From Serilophus lunatus (taxonomy: Eukaryota > Chordata > Aves > Passeriformes > Eurylaimidae): a stretch of 64,000 bases of DNA. Below are positions 51,163-63,266 of the stretch, piece after piece; the stretch's first letter is position 1; the number at the start of each line of letters is the position of its first letter. The notes below the pieces were generated by a model that had not been told where the DNA came from, did no database searches, and saw only the letters and a program-made list of their open reading frames with translations. A program made the translations under genes and the position numbers. The stretch is taken from the NCBI GenBank assembly GCA_013399895.1, contig VXBA01003281.1, positions 62,001-126,000 on the forward strand. Direction: 5' to 3'.

Positions 51163-51289
51163 GTAAAGCTTCAACACAGAGAAAGTAAAAATGTTCTAGA
51201 ATTTCCATTTTGTCACACCTTTGTGGATGAAGAAGGAGGAAGAGTGACTGAGCTTCCAGTTCTCATAGCTGGCTCTCCTTTTCCAGCAG
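51163..51289 (+). CDS. PLAT gene exon 18: end of domain G
   Basis: Phase 0 to phase 1. It reads VKLQHRESKNVLEFPFC, then FVDEEGGRVTELPVLIAGSP and ends FPA. It matches exon 13 of domain E in both start site and layout: Lys-rich strand, aromatic strand, acidic Gly loop, and the Val-Thr-Glu-Leu boundary. The donor is CAG|GTTTGT. Confidence 0.87.
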
Positions 51290-52875
51290 GTTTGTCACAA
51301 ATCGGGAACACAAAAAGGTTTGGTCAATGACGACGGCTGATTTTCAGAGCAGTGCAAAGGATTTAGCAGATATTTTGTATTAATTTCAGGCTGGTGATGC
51401 ATGACTGGGTCCAGTCCACTGCAGTGTTTAAAAAGCAGTATCTCAGGTCCCACAACTGAGCATTGAGCATTCAAGTCTGAATGATATCAGTTTGTGACAC
51501 AAAAGAACAAGCACATAGTGCTGAAACTGTTAAAAAGGTTTTGAATGATACTCAGAATCCTGAGTTTTCCAATAATATGATTTGGTTCTCTCCCAGTGTA
51601 AACAAGGGAAATATAGAGGAAATAACTCTTGTACTGTAATTTCAGATAAGAAGGAGATCCATGGCCCCTCACAACAGAACTCTTCTGTTTGTATTCCTAG
51701 AATTTCAGGCATTCTTTTTCTGTGACCTAGTAGTTGTATATCATCAAACTCCATCAGAGCCTTGATCACCTAAGACTGGACATTTTTAGTTTGCTCTGTG
51801 TTTCTTACAAGGTTTTATAATGAAAGTTAGAGAAGAACAGAAGAGCTGTTGTCCTAAATGGATAGTCTACCATGAGAATATCCCAGTCTTGCCCTTAAGT
51901 CAAGGGTTTAAATCAAGCATAAGTATCCTGTATATTCCTTGCCTTTTCTGCTGTTCTTTCAAAGTTAGTATCAAACAAAGCACTTAGGCAGAAGATTCTT
52001 GAATATGAATTTGAGAAGAGTGCTGCTAGAATATTCCCTAGGAAGGCTCTTTGCTCTTAAATACTTCTGAAATTTATTTTTGTCTAGAAGACTACAGATA
52101 TTTAAAACTTTATAAATGCCGCTCCTGTTTCTGAGGGGAATTTTCAACATTTTTTTTCTCTTTTTCAATTGAATATTTTGGGGATATGCCATCTTTCTTA
52201 TTTTGGGGACCAGATCTCCAGTGTGTTATTCATTTCTCTGGGAGTACAAGGAGGTACTTTACATAAGGAGCCATTCAAGAAATTCTCAGCAGAAGAGTTG
52301 TAAGTAAAATGACATATCAGAGAAATGCTGTATGTTCTCTGAAATGTCATCTCCTCTGCTGAGGCCAGTAATTGCAGTGGGTACAGTGTAGAGCAGCCAG
52401 ACACTGACTGGACCACAATCCAGAGGAAATAAAAAAAAAAAAAAGTTGACGTCTTGCTGACAAAGTTCAGCTTTATTTGAATTCCATGGGACTCAGAGGA
52501 GAGATGTTCTTGTTGAGTGATTTAGCATCATCCATGGCATAGGAACTGTTTCGTTGGAGTGTTATGTATTTACTTATACACAAGTGGTGATAGAGTATTA
52601 TATTTTTATACCAAAATGTGATGTATTTATTTTTCTTTCATTTTTTCTTCTGGCTGTGTTTCAGGCCCAGTCAAACTATTTAGGTTATTAATCCTTATAA
52701 TAGTGCCTCTTTAATTCTAATTACAATGCATTTGTGTGCTTTTCTAAGCACTACAATATAATTTGGTCTTCTGATCACTCTGAGTAGAATGAGAAATGGT
52801 AGTATTTTTTTTAAGTAACATATTTTTTAACTCATTAAGGTTTGGTAAAACTTTGCTCTCTTTTGTTCCCCACAG
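51290..52875 (+). other. Intron 18
   Basis: AT-rich, with an A-run of 14 at 52431..52444. I see no repeat family or exon. The acceptor is TTTGTTCCCCACAG. Confidence 0.7.
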
Positions 52876-53024
52876 TGAAAAGCTACGTTCTCTACATCAC
52901 TACAGGAGCTACCCCTGGGTCAGGAACAGATGCAGATGTATATGTCATGCTGCAAGGCCCTCTGGGAGATACTGGCAGAAGAAAGTTAATCAGAAAAGGA
53001 GATGATAATTTCACTAAAGGAAAG
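52876..53024 (+). CDS. PLAT gene exon 19: first half of domain H
   Basis: Phase 1 to phase 0. It reads KSYVLYITTGATPGSGTDAD, then VYVMLQGPLGDTGRRKLI and ends FTKGK. It has the canonical B-type opening, with Gly-Ser-Gly-Thr-Asp-Ala-Asp-Val and Gly-Asp-Thr-Gly. The matching second half must follow in phase 0, with an opening like VxxFxxEAV, but no such exon is found before the window ends. The donor is AAG|GTATAC. Confidence 0.92.
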
Positions 53025-53400
53025 GTATACTTATAATTTCTGCATTATATTTTTCAGTTTTAGAACCCTGTCCAATTCATGTGGACTTAATGGAAGTACG
53101 GCAGTCTACAAAGTGCAGTTTGCAATGCTCTGTGATTGTGTGTATGTCTATCAATAGCTCTATCTTATGTGGAAAATACTGATACTTATATTGCTGAAGC
53201 TAACAGTACTGACAAGTAAGAAAGTGATTATATCAAGTGCTTTTAGAAACAATTTTGTAAATATTGAAGGTCTCCAGTGTCATGGCAGTGGTTTTCCTCT
53301 GTATTTGCTTCACAATAGAGATTCAATTTTCTTTTACTACCTCTTTTCTTTCCATGCCATTTTTTAGACTGTGGCACCTTTCCCTGACTTCTGCCGTCTA

Positions 53401-53640
53401 CAGAATCACACACACTCAGTTAGATTGGAAAAGGCCTCTGCAATCATTGAACCCAACCTTTGACCTGAGACTACCAACGGCGCTCAGTGCCACATCCAAA
53501 CTCTTCTTAAATACCTCCAGGGACAGTGACTCCACCACCTCCCTGGGCAGCCCATTGCAATGCCCAGTCACTCAATCTGTAATGAATTTCTTCCTAATGT
53601 CTAACCTAGACCTTCCCTGGTGCAACTTAAGATTTAGGTT
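53401..53640 (-). mobile_element. CR1 LINE fragment, antisense
   Basis: The plus strand reads as the reverse complement of a CR1 3' region: AGAATCACACACACTCAG, TTGGAAAAGGCCTCTGCAAT, TACCTCCAGGGACAGTGACT, CCACCACCTCCCTGGGCAGC, and CTTCCCTGGTGCAACTT. It is moderately diverged from the avian CR1 consensus as I remember it. Confidence 0.9.
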
Positions 53641-53674
53641 TAGTCTCTACTTCCCATCAAAAAGAAATGTCTGG

Positions 53675-53900
53675 CCACTTCCTGGGAAGCAGGGCTTCAG
53701 CACACATTATGGTTTCTCAGCAGGTAGCCATTGTAGACAATGAATGCCCTTCGCCTTCCTCTTCCTTTCCTTAGCTTTTATATTTGAACTGACACCATAT
53801 GGCATGGGATATCCCTTTGGTCAGTTTGAATCAGCTGGCCTACTTGTGTCCCACCCCTCAGCCTGGCTCTTGGTCTCCCTCCAAACAGTCAGAGACCATC
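53675..53900 (-). mobile_element. ERV LTR fragment, antisense
   Basis: Directly after the CR1, the plus strand reads GAAGCAGGGCTTCAG, later CACCATATGGCATGGGATAT, then CCCTTTGGTCAGTTTGAATC and AGCTGGCC. These are the reverse complement of blocks found in the LTR at 63267..63847 (its CTTCCCAAATAACTG, CATAAAACATGACATCATG and GACTCAAACTGATGAAAGG parts). It is a partial, diverged copy of that family; limits are approximate. Confidence 0.6.
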
Positions 53901-56900
53901 CTCCACGGTTTTCTTAAGTCCACCAAGAGGGTCATTCATTCGCTGTGCAGGACTGAGTCTTGCGGCTCATATATATAGACCAGTTAGAGACCAACATAGC
54001 TGGCAGAGATGCATCTCCCTCTCGTACTGTGAGCATAAACAGAAATTAGGGGGAATTTGGGTCTGGATGTTCTCCAGAAACATGGATAGATTTACAGCAA
54101 AATGTATGTCTTTGACATAAAACCTAGTCCCTGTTGGAAACTCTGGACACAGGGAATGAAATTTTCAGCTAAAAAGGTGAAAGAATGAACAAATTATTTG
54201 TATTTATTGTGGTTCTTTATTTGAAAACAAATTTGAGGATAGAAACAATTTAATAAAGATTCTGAAACAAACACCTGTTATTGAAAATTTGGCTTGGAAT
54301 AGTTAAAGTTTAGAAAAAGAAACACCAATGTCTTGCAGCCAGAAATGCTGAGCATATTTTACATTAGACAGTGCTACCTGCCTGTCTTACCCTGCTATCA
54401 GCCTAGTCAAAGCAGAGGCATGATATGTGTGATTATGAGGAGCTCAGTTCCTAATTACCCCCAGCCTCATCAATTCAGTGGAAATTGAAAATGGATATTA
54501 TCTTACTGGATTACATATACTTGAAATACTTATTCATAAGAAAAGTTAGAGAGTTTAAGTATTTTTGAGGGCCTAAATACTTGTAGATAAGGGTGCTCGG
54601 TTTTGATAAAGTCACATTTGCCTTGCCTAATGCAGAAATTTAGATTATGGTATACTGATAAGATGATTTAACTGAATCTTAGAGCTGCGGTGCTTTTATC
54701 CTCACGGGGAAAAGTTAGTTTAGTGTAAGTTTTGCTGGATTTCTCCTTAAATCATAGTCCCACAAGTGTGCAATCTGATTTCTAGACTGGCAGTTTTTAA
54801 TGAAGAGGCTAGAGATACATATCCAGAAATGTTGCCCAAGAAAACAGAAATGAACCACAAAGATGAGGAGTATTTTTATAGTATTTGCATCTACTTCAGT
54901 GTGCCTCAGAATTTTTCTGTCTTACAGAGTAAGAAGCAGAGCTGGCAAGTAGCCATCTCTTCATTATTTATTTGACATTTTACAGGAGCAGTGTGTGAAT
55001 GTAACAGAGTATCCTTATATTACTAAATGTAGATATCAGCATAGGACTATTTTAGGCTCCTAAAAAGAAATTGCTTGTAGATAAATAACAGAGAAACACA
55101 TAAAAGTCTTGATTCACTCTGTGAAAATAAAGGTATGTGGTTAATTAAAAAATCTAAAATGATTCTGCAAACAGGACTCCTTTCCTTTGCAGCAACATTT
55201 TGTTCTTGACATGTTTTGGAAGTTTCCCAATGTTTTCTTCCCTTTACAAATAATCTCCAAAAAGACTCTCAAGTGTAGAATGTCTCTTTCTACACAAGCC
55301 CAATCACATATTGTGCTGAGCACCCCTGCAGTCAGAGAGTCTGCACTTGGTGTTTTAGGGGATTTGAAGAATAACAGGCAGAATTTGCATTCTGAATCTT
55401 AACAGTTGTTCTGACATTTTAAAATGTGCTTTTCCTTGCAATAATTTCCCCCCTGACTATACAGTAACAGCTAGTGAACTGGAACAGTGTTTCTGTTAGA
55501 AATCACACGAAAATATGGTGTTAGTCTCACAGAATGTCAAGCCTGCTACAAGCAACAGTTTAGCTACACAGAAATACATAGAAATGTTTAAATATTCAGT
55601 GAACTTTGCAGTGGATTGGAGATATTATTCTCTCATTTAACAGGTCTTTTATTTTCATGAGCTGAGTTATATGATAGTAAAAAAGTGAATTAGTGTCTTA
55701 TATCTGAAAAATTGCTTTTTGCCTTTCCAAAGCCATTAGATCTGTGGAACCATCAGAGAACTGGTAGATAAAGTAACCTGCCTGATATTATTAATTCCTC
55801 AGTAAGCTCCCTGTAGCTTATCCCTGAGAGAGAGCAGCACTGTCACCGTGAGAACTGAGCTTCTGGTGATCTACTCAGAAAAATGAGTGTGAGAAGTTGT
55901 GCTGCAAGAAACATATTCTTTTAAGTTGCTATGACATTGGTGCCTTGTTTGATGTTTTCCTAAAAACTGTTATGATAGACAAAGCAATCTCAGCACACTT
56001 CTTCATGCAGTTCAGTTTTCATGAAATCCTGCTCATACTTCATGAGCCATTTTGAGTCTGATAAATGTTACCTGCTACAAGCATTTTCTTGAACCAAGTA
56101 TACTCAGCACAGACATTCGATGAAAAACAGGGCTCAGTTTTGAAAAATTCTTACAGTATGTATATTGCTTCTTGCATCCAACATTTTTCAGCAAATGTAA
56201 TTCTTTGTGCTTTTTTATGTCATCTTTGATAGGCTTTCTGTATGCTCTGTCATATGGCTGTGAGTTACCCACAAATTTCCTCATTGAGAAAGTGGCTTTT
56301 TTTAAGCCCAGTTCCATCAAATCAGTCAACTACACAGAATACACCGATATTTAAGTATTTTAACCTAGGCTTTATGGAAGTCGCCAGTACTTTAAGTACT
56401 CTATGTTAATGAAGTACTAAAATCTCTGAGAATTTTTACTCCATTCCATTAGTACTTGAAAAGATATATCCTTTATCCTGCCCTATATTTAGACATCAAC
56501 TGCTCAGGTTGGTACCATGGTAACTGCAGCACATACAAAAATTGTAAGTGAGAGGTGACTGTTGGTGTTCAGTTTCAGTACTCATTTACAGATTAAGCAT
56601 AGACAATTTAAAAAAACCCACGCTTCAGGAATAAGTTCATGTGTGCCAGAATATACTAAAAAGGGTCAGAAAGTAGGACAGTGTACTGAGGCCACTAATA
56701 GGAAAACAGTATTTGCCTGCAGTCTCTACATCGCATCACACTGAGAGTGCTGTTAATTTGTAGTTGTAGATAAACGCTCTCTTATGGAAAGCATGTGTAA
56801 CATAATGATTAAATAATTGCAAAATGCCATAGATCCAAATGTATTAATCATAGTGGTAGGCTGTTGGCCAAGTTACTATTGTACAGAAATGAACATTAAA

Positions 56901-56913
56901 TCAGTCTGGTCAT

Positions 56914-58215
56914 CATAGAATCATAGAATTTTTTAGAAAGGAAAACACCTTTCCATTAACCATTCCAACGATTAACCCAGTATTGCCAAGTCCACCACTA
57001 AACAATGTCCCTGAGTAGCATATCTACACATTTTATAAACATCTTCAGGGATGGTGGCTTACCCACTTGCCTGGGCTGTCTGTTGCAATTCTTGGTGACC
57101 CTTTCAGTGAAGAAACTTTTCCTAATCTTCAATCTAAACCTGACCTGGTGCAACTTGAACTTGCCTATTGCTTGTTAACATGGTAGAACAGGCTGCCCCT
57201 CACTTGTCTACAACCTCCTTTCAGGTAATTGAAGAGATTGATATGATCTACCCTGAGCCTCCTTTTATCCAGGCTAAACAGCCAGCCCCAGTTCCCTCAG
57301 CCACTCCTCACGGAGCTTGCATTCCGGACCCTTCGCAAGCTTCATTGGCCTTCTCTGGACACACTTGAGCACCTCAGTATCTTTCTTGAAGTGTGGGGCC
57401 GAGAACTAGAAACAGGATTTGAGGTGTGCTGAGTACAGGGGGACCATCACTGCCCTGCTCCTGGTGGCCACACTATTTCTCATACAAGCCAGGATGCTAT
57501 TGGCATTCTTGGCCACTTGGTCACACTGCTGGCTCTTGTTCAGCAGCTGTTGATCGGCACTCCCAGGTCCTTTTCCACCAGGAAGCTTTCCAGCCACTCT
57601 TCCCAAAACCTGAAGTGCTTCATGGGGCTGTTGTGACCCAGATGCAGGACCCGGCTCTTTGCCTTGTTGAACCTCATGCAATTGGCCTTGGCCCATTGAT
57701 CCACCCTGCCCAAATCCTACTGCAGGACCTTCCTGCCCTCCAGCAGACCAGCACTTCCACCTGACATGGTGTCATTGCAAACTGATCAAGGATTCACTCA
57801 ATCTCCTTGTCCAGACCATTGATAAGTATATTAAGCAGGACTAGCCACAATACTAAGCCCTGGAGAACATCACTTATGACTGGCCACCAGCTGGATGGAG
57901 GTCCATCCACCACCACTCTCTGGGACAGTTTTTTACTCAGGTAGCAGTGCACTGGTCCAAGCCATGAACAGCGTTGGAAGAATGCTGTGGGAAATCGCAT
58001 CAAAGACTTTTAAAGTTCAGCTAAACAACACCCATAGCAGATTGCTGGCCATTTCCCTGTAGATTGTGAGACTTCATTCTGCTCTCTGTCTTTGTCTTCT
58101 AGCTCAGGAGGCTGGGTACCAGGAGGCCAACTGGTCTTGCTGTTAGAGACTGAGGCAAAGAAGGCAATATGTACCTCAGCCTTCTCCCCATCCTTTGTTT
58201 GCCCTGTTGCTTGGT
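56914..58215 (-). mobile_element. CR1 LINE, antisense, about 1.3 kb
   Basis: The plus strand starts CATAGAATCATAGAATT, the reverse complement of the CR1 3' terminus. It continues through AAGTCCACCACTAAACAATG, CTGACCTGGTGCAACTTGAA, CTTCTCTGGACACACTTGAG, and TGTGACCCAGATGCAGGACC to GAGGCAAAGAAGGCAATATG and TACCTCAGCCTTCTCCCC. This covers the 3' untranslated part and the end of the reverse transcriptase region. The frame is broken many times, so it is dead. Sequence up to about 58400 is GC-richer but I cannot assign it. Confidence 0.88.
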
Positions 58216-60180
58216 ATTCCCCATGGTTTCTTCTAAACTTGTGTGAAGCTTGGCTGCCATTGCTCCTGGCTCCATCCTGTCAGCTGCTGTGGCACAAGCT
58301 CTGGACTCTTGGGAGCTTTCTCTGCTCCCCCTGAGGTTACCTCGCTTTGGGAAACTCCTCTGTGCACCACACTGCAATGCTCAGCTGCTGATCATGCCAG
58401 CATGAGAGATGCTTGCCTTGGAGACTGAGAGCTGGTTTTGGTTTAAATCCACTGAGAAGAAGAATTAATCAGAGGGGAGCTAGGAAAAATAGGTGATACC
58501 GTTTTAATGAAGGAAAGACTGGTAGGGATTGCCAGAAACTGTGAGGAGAAACACAGAAAGAAAGAATTAACTAAAGCTTTATGTAATCCTAGAAGACAGT
58601 GGCAAATATCAGAGTAATGTTCAGTTCACAGCAATACCTCCAGGATGGCGGTTCCCAACCAGTAGTTACAGTCAGTAAGAGATTTATAAGAGGCAGAGTT
58701 AGAACATACTGTTGCAATCATGTAGCTTGCCTACACAACACTGGCCAATGGATTAGAGCTGTGTGAATAATTAATTTTGATTTCCTGGCATATTCTTGTA
58801 GGGAAAGAAAACTTGTCAAGAAATTAAAAACTGGACAAAATTAATTAACACTAAGATTAGAAGAATGGGGTGCTGTGTTCTGTCTCTGTAGATCTCAAAA
58901 ATAAATCATATAAATTACATTTCTAAAGCCGAAATGTATCTCACTTAGTTTTACTTGCCTGTATTGCACTCATTTGTTCTAACACGGTGGTTTGAGCATC
59001 TGCTGCAGAAAGAGAGTGAAGATGTTTTCAAGAGATGGTTACCTTCTCTCTTTATTTGGACATTTACCTTAAAATGAAATTAATTATCATCAGAGAGTTC
59101 TGCTGTATTCTCAAGATTTTGCAGGGAAATTTTTTTACTATATAGACTTATTTTAAATGGGCCAAGTTGTGCAAGTGAATTTTATGCTACGTTCATTTCA
59201 GTTTTCTAATAAACAAGATTATTTTGAAATAAAGTGCTGCTAATTTTATTAGCTTGATTTATCAGAAATCATAAAATAGTTATGGTCCGTCCAAGTCTGC
59301 ATTTTTCAGGAAAAAAAAAAAAATCAATCACTTTCCTCAATGCAGCAAGAACTAAATTAACTTCAATTCAAATTAAATAGTTTAGAAAATATATCTGAGA
59401 TTGAATGGCTACCAGTCATGAAGTTTGCATCTATTTAGAAAGTTGTTTCAAAGGTTAAATATCCTTTTAGAGATTCACACTACTTTCTGTCTGAATTTGT
59501 CTAACTTCTAGGAACTGAATTTAGCCACACTTGTGACTAGCCTAGATAGCTCTCTTACACCAAGCTTCTGCTGCCTTTGACAGTATTTATGACAATAAGC
59601 AATTCAGTATGCCTTTGACAAGTTAAATAGATTATTCTGCTTGATTCATTGAAAGGAAGGCTTTCCAGTGATTTATTAACTCTCACAAATCTTTTCAGAC
59701 TGCTCTTCAATTTTGTACCCTACTTTTTCAAGTGTCATAACTGGAGATTGTATTTGCATAATCTCTAAAATCTTGTTTTCTTCCAGATAACTCATGAAAA
59801 TACTAAAGAACATAAACTTATTAGCTGTAATGAAATGTGCTGAAAATATTCTCTGTTTACAGCTACACTTGGAGACATACAAGTTAGACATTGTATTATC
59901 CCATTATTATATTGGATTATGATGTCTTAAGCAGAATATTATACAATCATATGCATTACTGAAGTTGAAGAAAATTACATCCGTGCTCTTTTCTTTGCCT
60001 ATTAGACCAGATCTTGAATTTGGACTTTTATCAAGCCAATTCAACAAACAGACTGCATCACATAGGGTTGAATCTGTCCAAAGTCATGGCTACCTTTTGT
60101 TTGTTTGTTTATTTTGTTTGTGTTTTGTTGTTATTTGTTTTGTTTTTTAATTTCTATTGTGTAATAACTTGTATTTACAG

Positions 60181-60240
60181 CTTTGAACATGGTTCAACAT
60201 GGTAGCATGATTTTGAGCATGGTTCAACATGGTAGCAGTC
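60181..60240. repeat. Tandem duplication, 2 x 30 bp
   Basis: Two adjacent 30-bp units share TGAACATGGTTCAACATGG or TGAGCATGGTTCAACATGG, followed by TAGCA. Each unit also contains an internal CATGGT repeat. It follows a GT/T-rich tract at about 60096..60150. Confidence 0.9.
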
Positions 60241-63200
60241 CTTTTGTGTTTTATTTAAAGCATTTTACATAAAGTCTGATTGAAATGTCTTTCACTAATG
60301 AGTTGAATGGTCATATCTGCTGATTATTATAAGATCCCACTATTCTCATTTACTCCTGTCGCTGTTCTGTGCATACAAATTCTGTTTTAGACAGACTTTT
60401 TCCCAGTTATACCAAGCAAATTAACATGAGGTCAGTGCAGTGCAAATATTATTTGGGTTTTTTTACTGTCCCTATTCTTTCCCTGATTCTTCAGTAATCT
60501 TGTTGAAAATGGATAAATCATGATAAATGTAGGTTATTAGAAACTTCTAATTATTTATTTGCTGTAATTTACATTGCTTTTTCTTTCAAAGAAAAAGATT
60601 TTCAATTTATTTGTGGATGAGAATTTAACACAGTACAAAAACACCCTTTCAGAGATGGTAGTTTAGGAGGAAATTCAGGGCTGGCTTTTTGAGATGAAAG
60701 GAAAATCCTATTTTTAAAGAATTGTTTGTATAGACCACCGATTACAAGATGGTGAGGGCACAGTCAGATGCACTGTTTATCCTTCCGCTGAGCTGAGCCA
60801 AGACAGTCTTATGAGTGCTTGTCATCACTCCTGCTTATCACCCAATGCTTGCACCCCTTAGGTCTGCTGGCACAGTGACATACATTTACTCTGTGCAAAT
60901 GTTTACTTAGTTTAAGCAATTATTATTGTTAATGACTTGGACTATTTCACATGGTCTATCTTGATAAAATTTGGCTGGAGCTGATTGTATGGTTATACTG
61001 GCACAGCTAAAGAGGTGATAATGTCTATTTAAGAGAAACTAATGATGTGACAAGGATTTGGCACAGGGTGGAGGAGTTCAGTTCAGCACAATTGGAAGAG
61101 CCTATAGGACCACATTTTGAAGAGTGGTGTCTCAGTAAAATTAGTTTTTCTCCTTTGTCTCCTTTTACAGAATATTCATAAACTGTTTCTGGTTTGGGCT
61201 CAGTGTTACAGAGACCTTTATTTTGCCTCTCAGTGTCAAAACTCCTTTGTTTTCAGTGGAGTTTCTCCAGATTAAGAAGTGAGATCAAAATAATCAGGCA
61301 GCAAATCAATAGGTTTGCTAAGCTTAATAGAAAAGGTCCTTTATCTAGACGCTCTAACTCCTTTTCCAATAAAAGCCTATTAAAAAGATACTAACATTAG
61401 CAGTATGGAAAATTGCTCGCGCATACAGGTTGATGAAAGGAAGCATATGGTGTGTCTTGACTTGCCATTTTCAGTTCTGCTGGGAAAATTGTCATTAACC
61501 AACCATCAAGTCTCAATACCAAGCCTATAAAATGATTGGCACTTATAAAGGAAAATATTGCACAGTGACTATTCAAATGCTTCTTCTATTGCAAGAACTA
61601 TTGCAACTGTTACAGACAGTGATATGTTGACACTGAAGAGTACTGAATAAAGTCAAAAAGGGTCATAGATTCAAAGGAAATGCTCAAAACATGGGTCCCA
61701 GGAAAAAATAAGAAACAATTAATGAAAATACGAAAAGGAGTTAAGAAAAAAATAAATGAAATATTCTGAAAGGTTTGCTGAAATTATTTTTAAAGGAATT
61801 TTTTAGTTCTTACTTTCTTAGCCAAGAAATACGAAAAGTGCCAATTCCAGTTTTGCTAGAGCAACTCTTCTGGGTCACAGAGGATGAGAATATATTGCTC
61901 TCACATTGTGAGTCTCAGCTTCTCAGTCTTGGAGAATATCTTTCTTTCTCCAGGCAATGTTGATTAAGAAAATTTAGTGGGCTGTACATACATAGAAATT
62001 GCTTTAATATTATTCTGAGAAATTCAATATTAAGCTCACCTAAATTGGATAATATGCATTATTATCAATATTTAAGATGACTTTTCTCCATCCAAATCGA
62101 GTTTGCTAATAGTAACTGAAAAACAACTAACAATTTTCCCCAGGGGAAACTGATAAAGAGAAGTTTTTTATTCTCTAGGTTTACTTACCTTCTTTGTTTT
62201 CTTCCTCTCTCTTTTTACAGAAGAATTAAGTCTCCAATAACTTAAAAGGTCGGCATTTGTAAGTCAAATAAGAGATAGAATATCATGTGACATACAAGAC
62301 CTGTCAACAGCTTCTGTATTTCCCACATTTTATAGCTAATCTGTGGCCTCAGATGAATTCACAGAAATATTAGCTAAATTATTAATAATAATTAAATTTC
62401 TTAAAATTAGAATGAAATATATGTCATAATCTGTCTGTTTGCAGGCAGCTTGAGAGGAGAAATGTGAATTAAATTTGGCAAATAAATTACCTCTAGCAAA
62501 TTGTTCTTAGCTCTAACAATTATAGTTGCTGCTCTTTCTCTTTTCTTTTTTAGTCTCTTAACTACAATAAAGCTCATTACATCATGTAGATTTTCAAATG
62601 TGCACATAAAGAGAAAGTGTAATCTTGTCTATGAAGAGAGTTTGCCCCTCCTGACACAATTTCTAGTCTACTTAGTAGTTTCTTAATCCACAGTTTATTA
62701 GGTGTCTGAATTGTCCACAGATTTGACCATGGATTTCTGAGATTTTACATGCTCTAAAATGAGCTTGTTAAATTAGCACATAGACAAATAATGACGTTTC
62801 TAATGAAAACCAAATATCAATGTTTTCACAAATGTTTATTCAGTCAAAATATTTTCAGAGGAAAAATTATTTGGAAAACTCTTTGTGTATTAACTATATA
62901 TACAATCTTTCTGTTATCTGTGTCTGAAGTATCCAGGCTATAGATAATCCATAGTACATGCTGCCCTTGATTTATTAAGGTACTAAGTACTAAGAGTTTA
63001 TTAACTGTCAAGTTTAGTATAAGTCAAACCCAACCATCCTTCTTCTGGAGACAACACAAATCTAAAAGTTGGCAGAATATTGTCTATATTTTTTTTTTTC
63101 CTAGCTCTCTAAGAGTCAATCACTGACAATGTATTTTTTTTTGGAGATGCTGATGATCAAGTCACTAAATTAGTCACCTCTGGAAAACCCTTTTCTCCTA

Positions 63201-63266
63201 AAAAGAAGTTATTCTAGCAAGTATCTGACAAAAGCTTCCTCATATATTTCTAATAAAATAAATCAT

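Larger units (their letters stand above)
1..53024 (+). other. Gene locus: multi-PLAT-domain protein, LOXHD1-like, partial at both ends
   Basis: Nineteen exons on the plus strand join into one uninterrupted frame of 996 codons. Every intron starts with GT and ends with AG, and every junction phase matches. The product is a chain of PLAT/LH2 beta-sandwich domains: the tail of one, then A (codons 13-142), B (143-265), C (266-399), D (400-520), E (521-654), F (655-785), an acidic linker (786-823), G (824-946) and the first half of H (947-996). PLAT domains generally mediate membrane or protein contacts. A long tandem chain without a catalytic domain is typical of LOXHD1, a stereociliary protein of hair cells. 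The domains here lack the strongly conserved LOXHD1-type strand endings, so this is probably a diverged paralogue or another PLAT-rich gene. No signal peptide, membrane segment, promoter or stop codon is visible, because both ends lie outside the window. Confidence 0.85.

Noticed and set aside
53264..53743. Open frame of 159 codons
   Set aside because: It runs through the antisense CR1 and the adjoining LTR fragment.
57168..58334. Several open frames of 66 to 112 codons
   Set aside because: They lie in an antisense CR1 and adjoining GC-richer sequence, with no intact coding frame.
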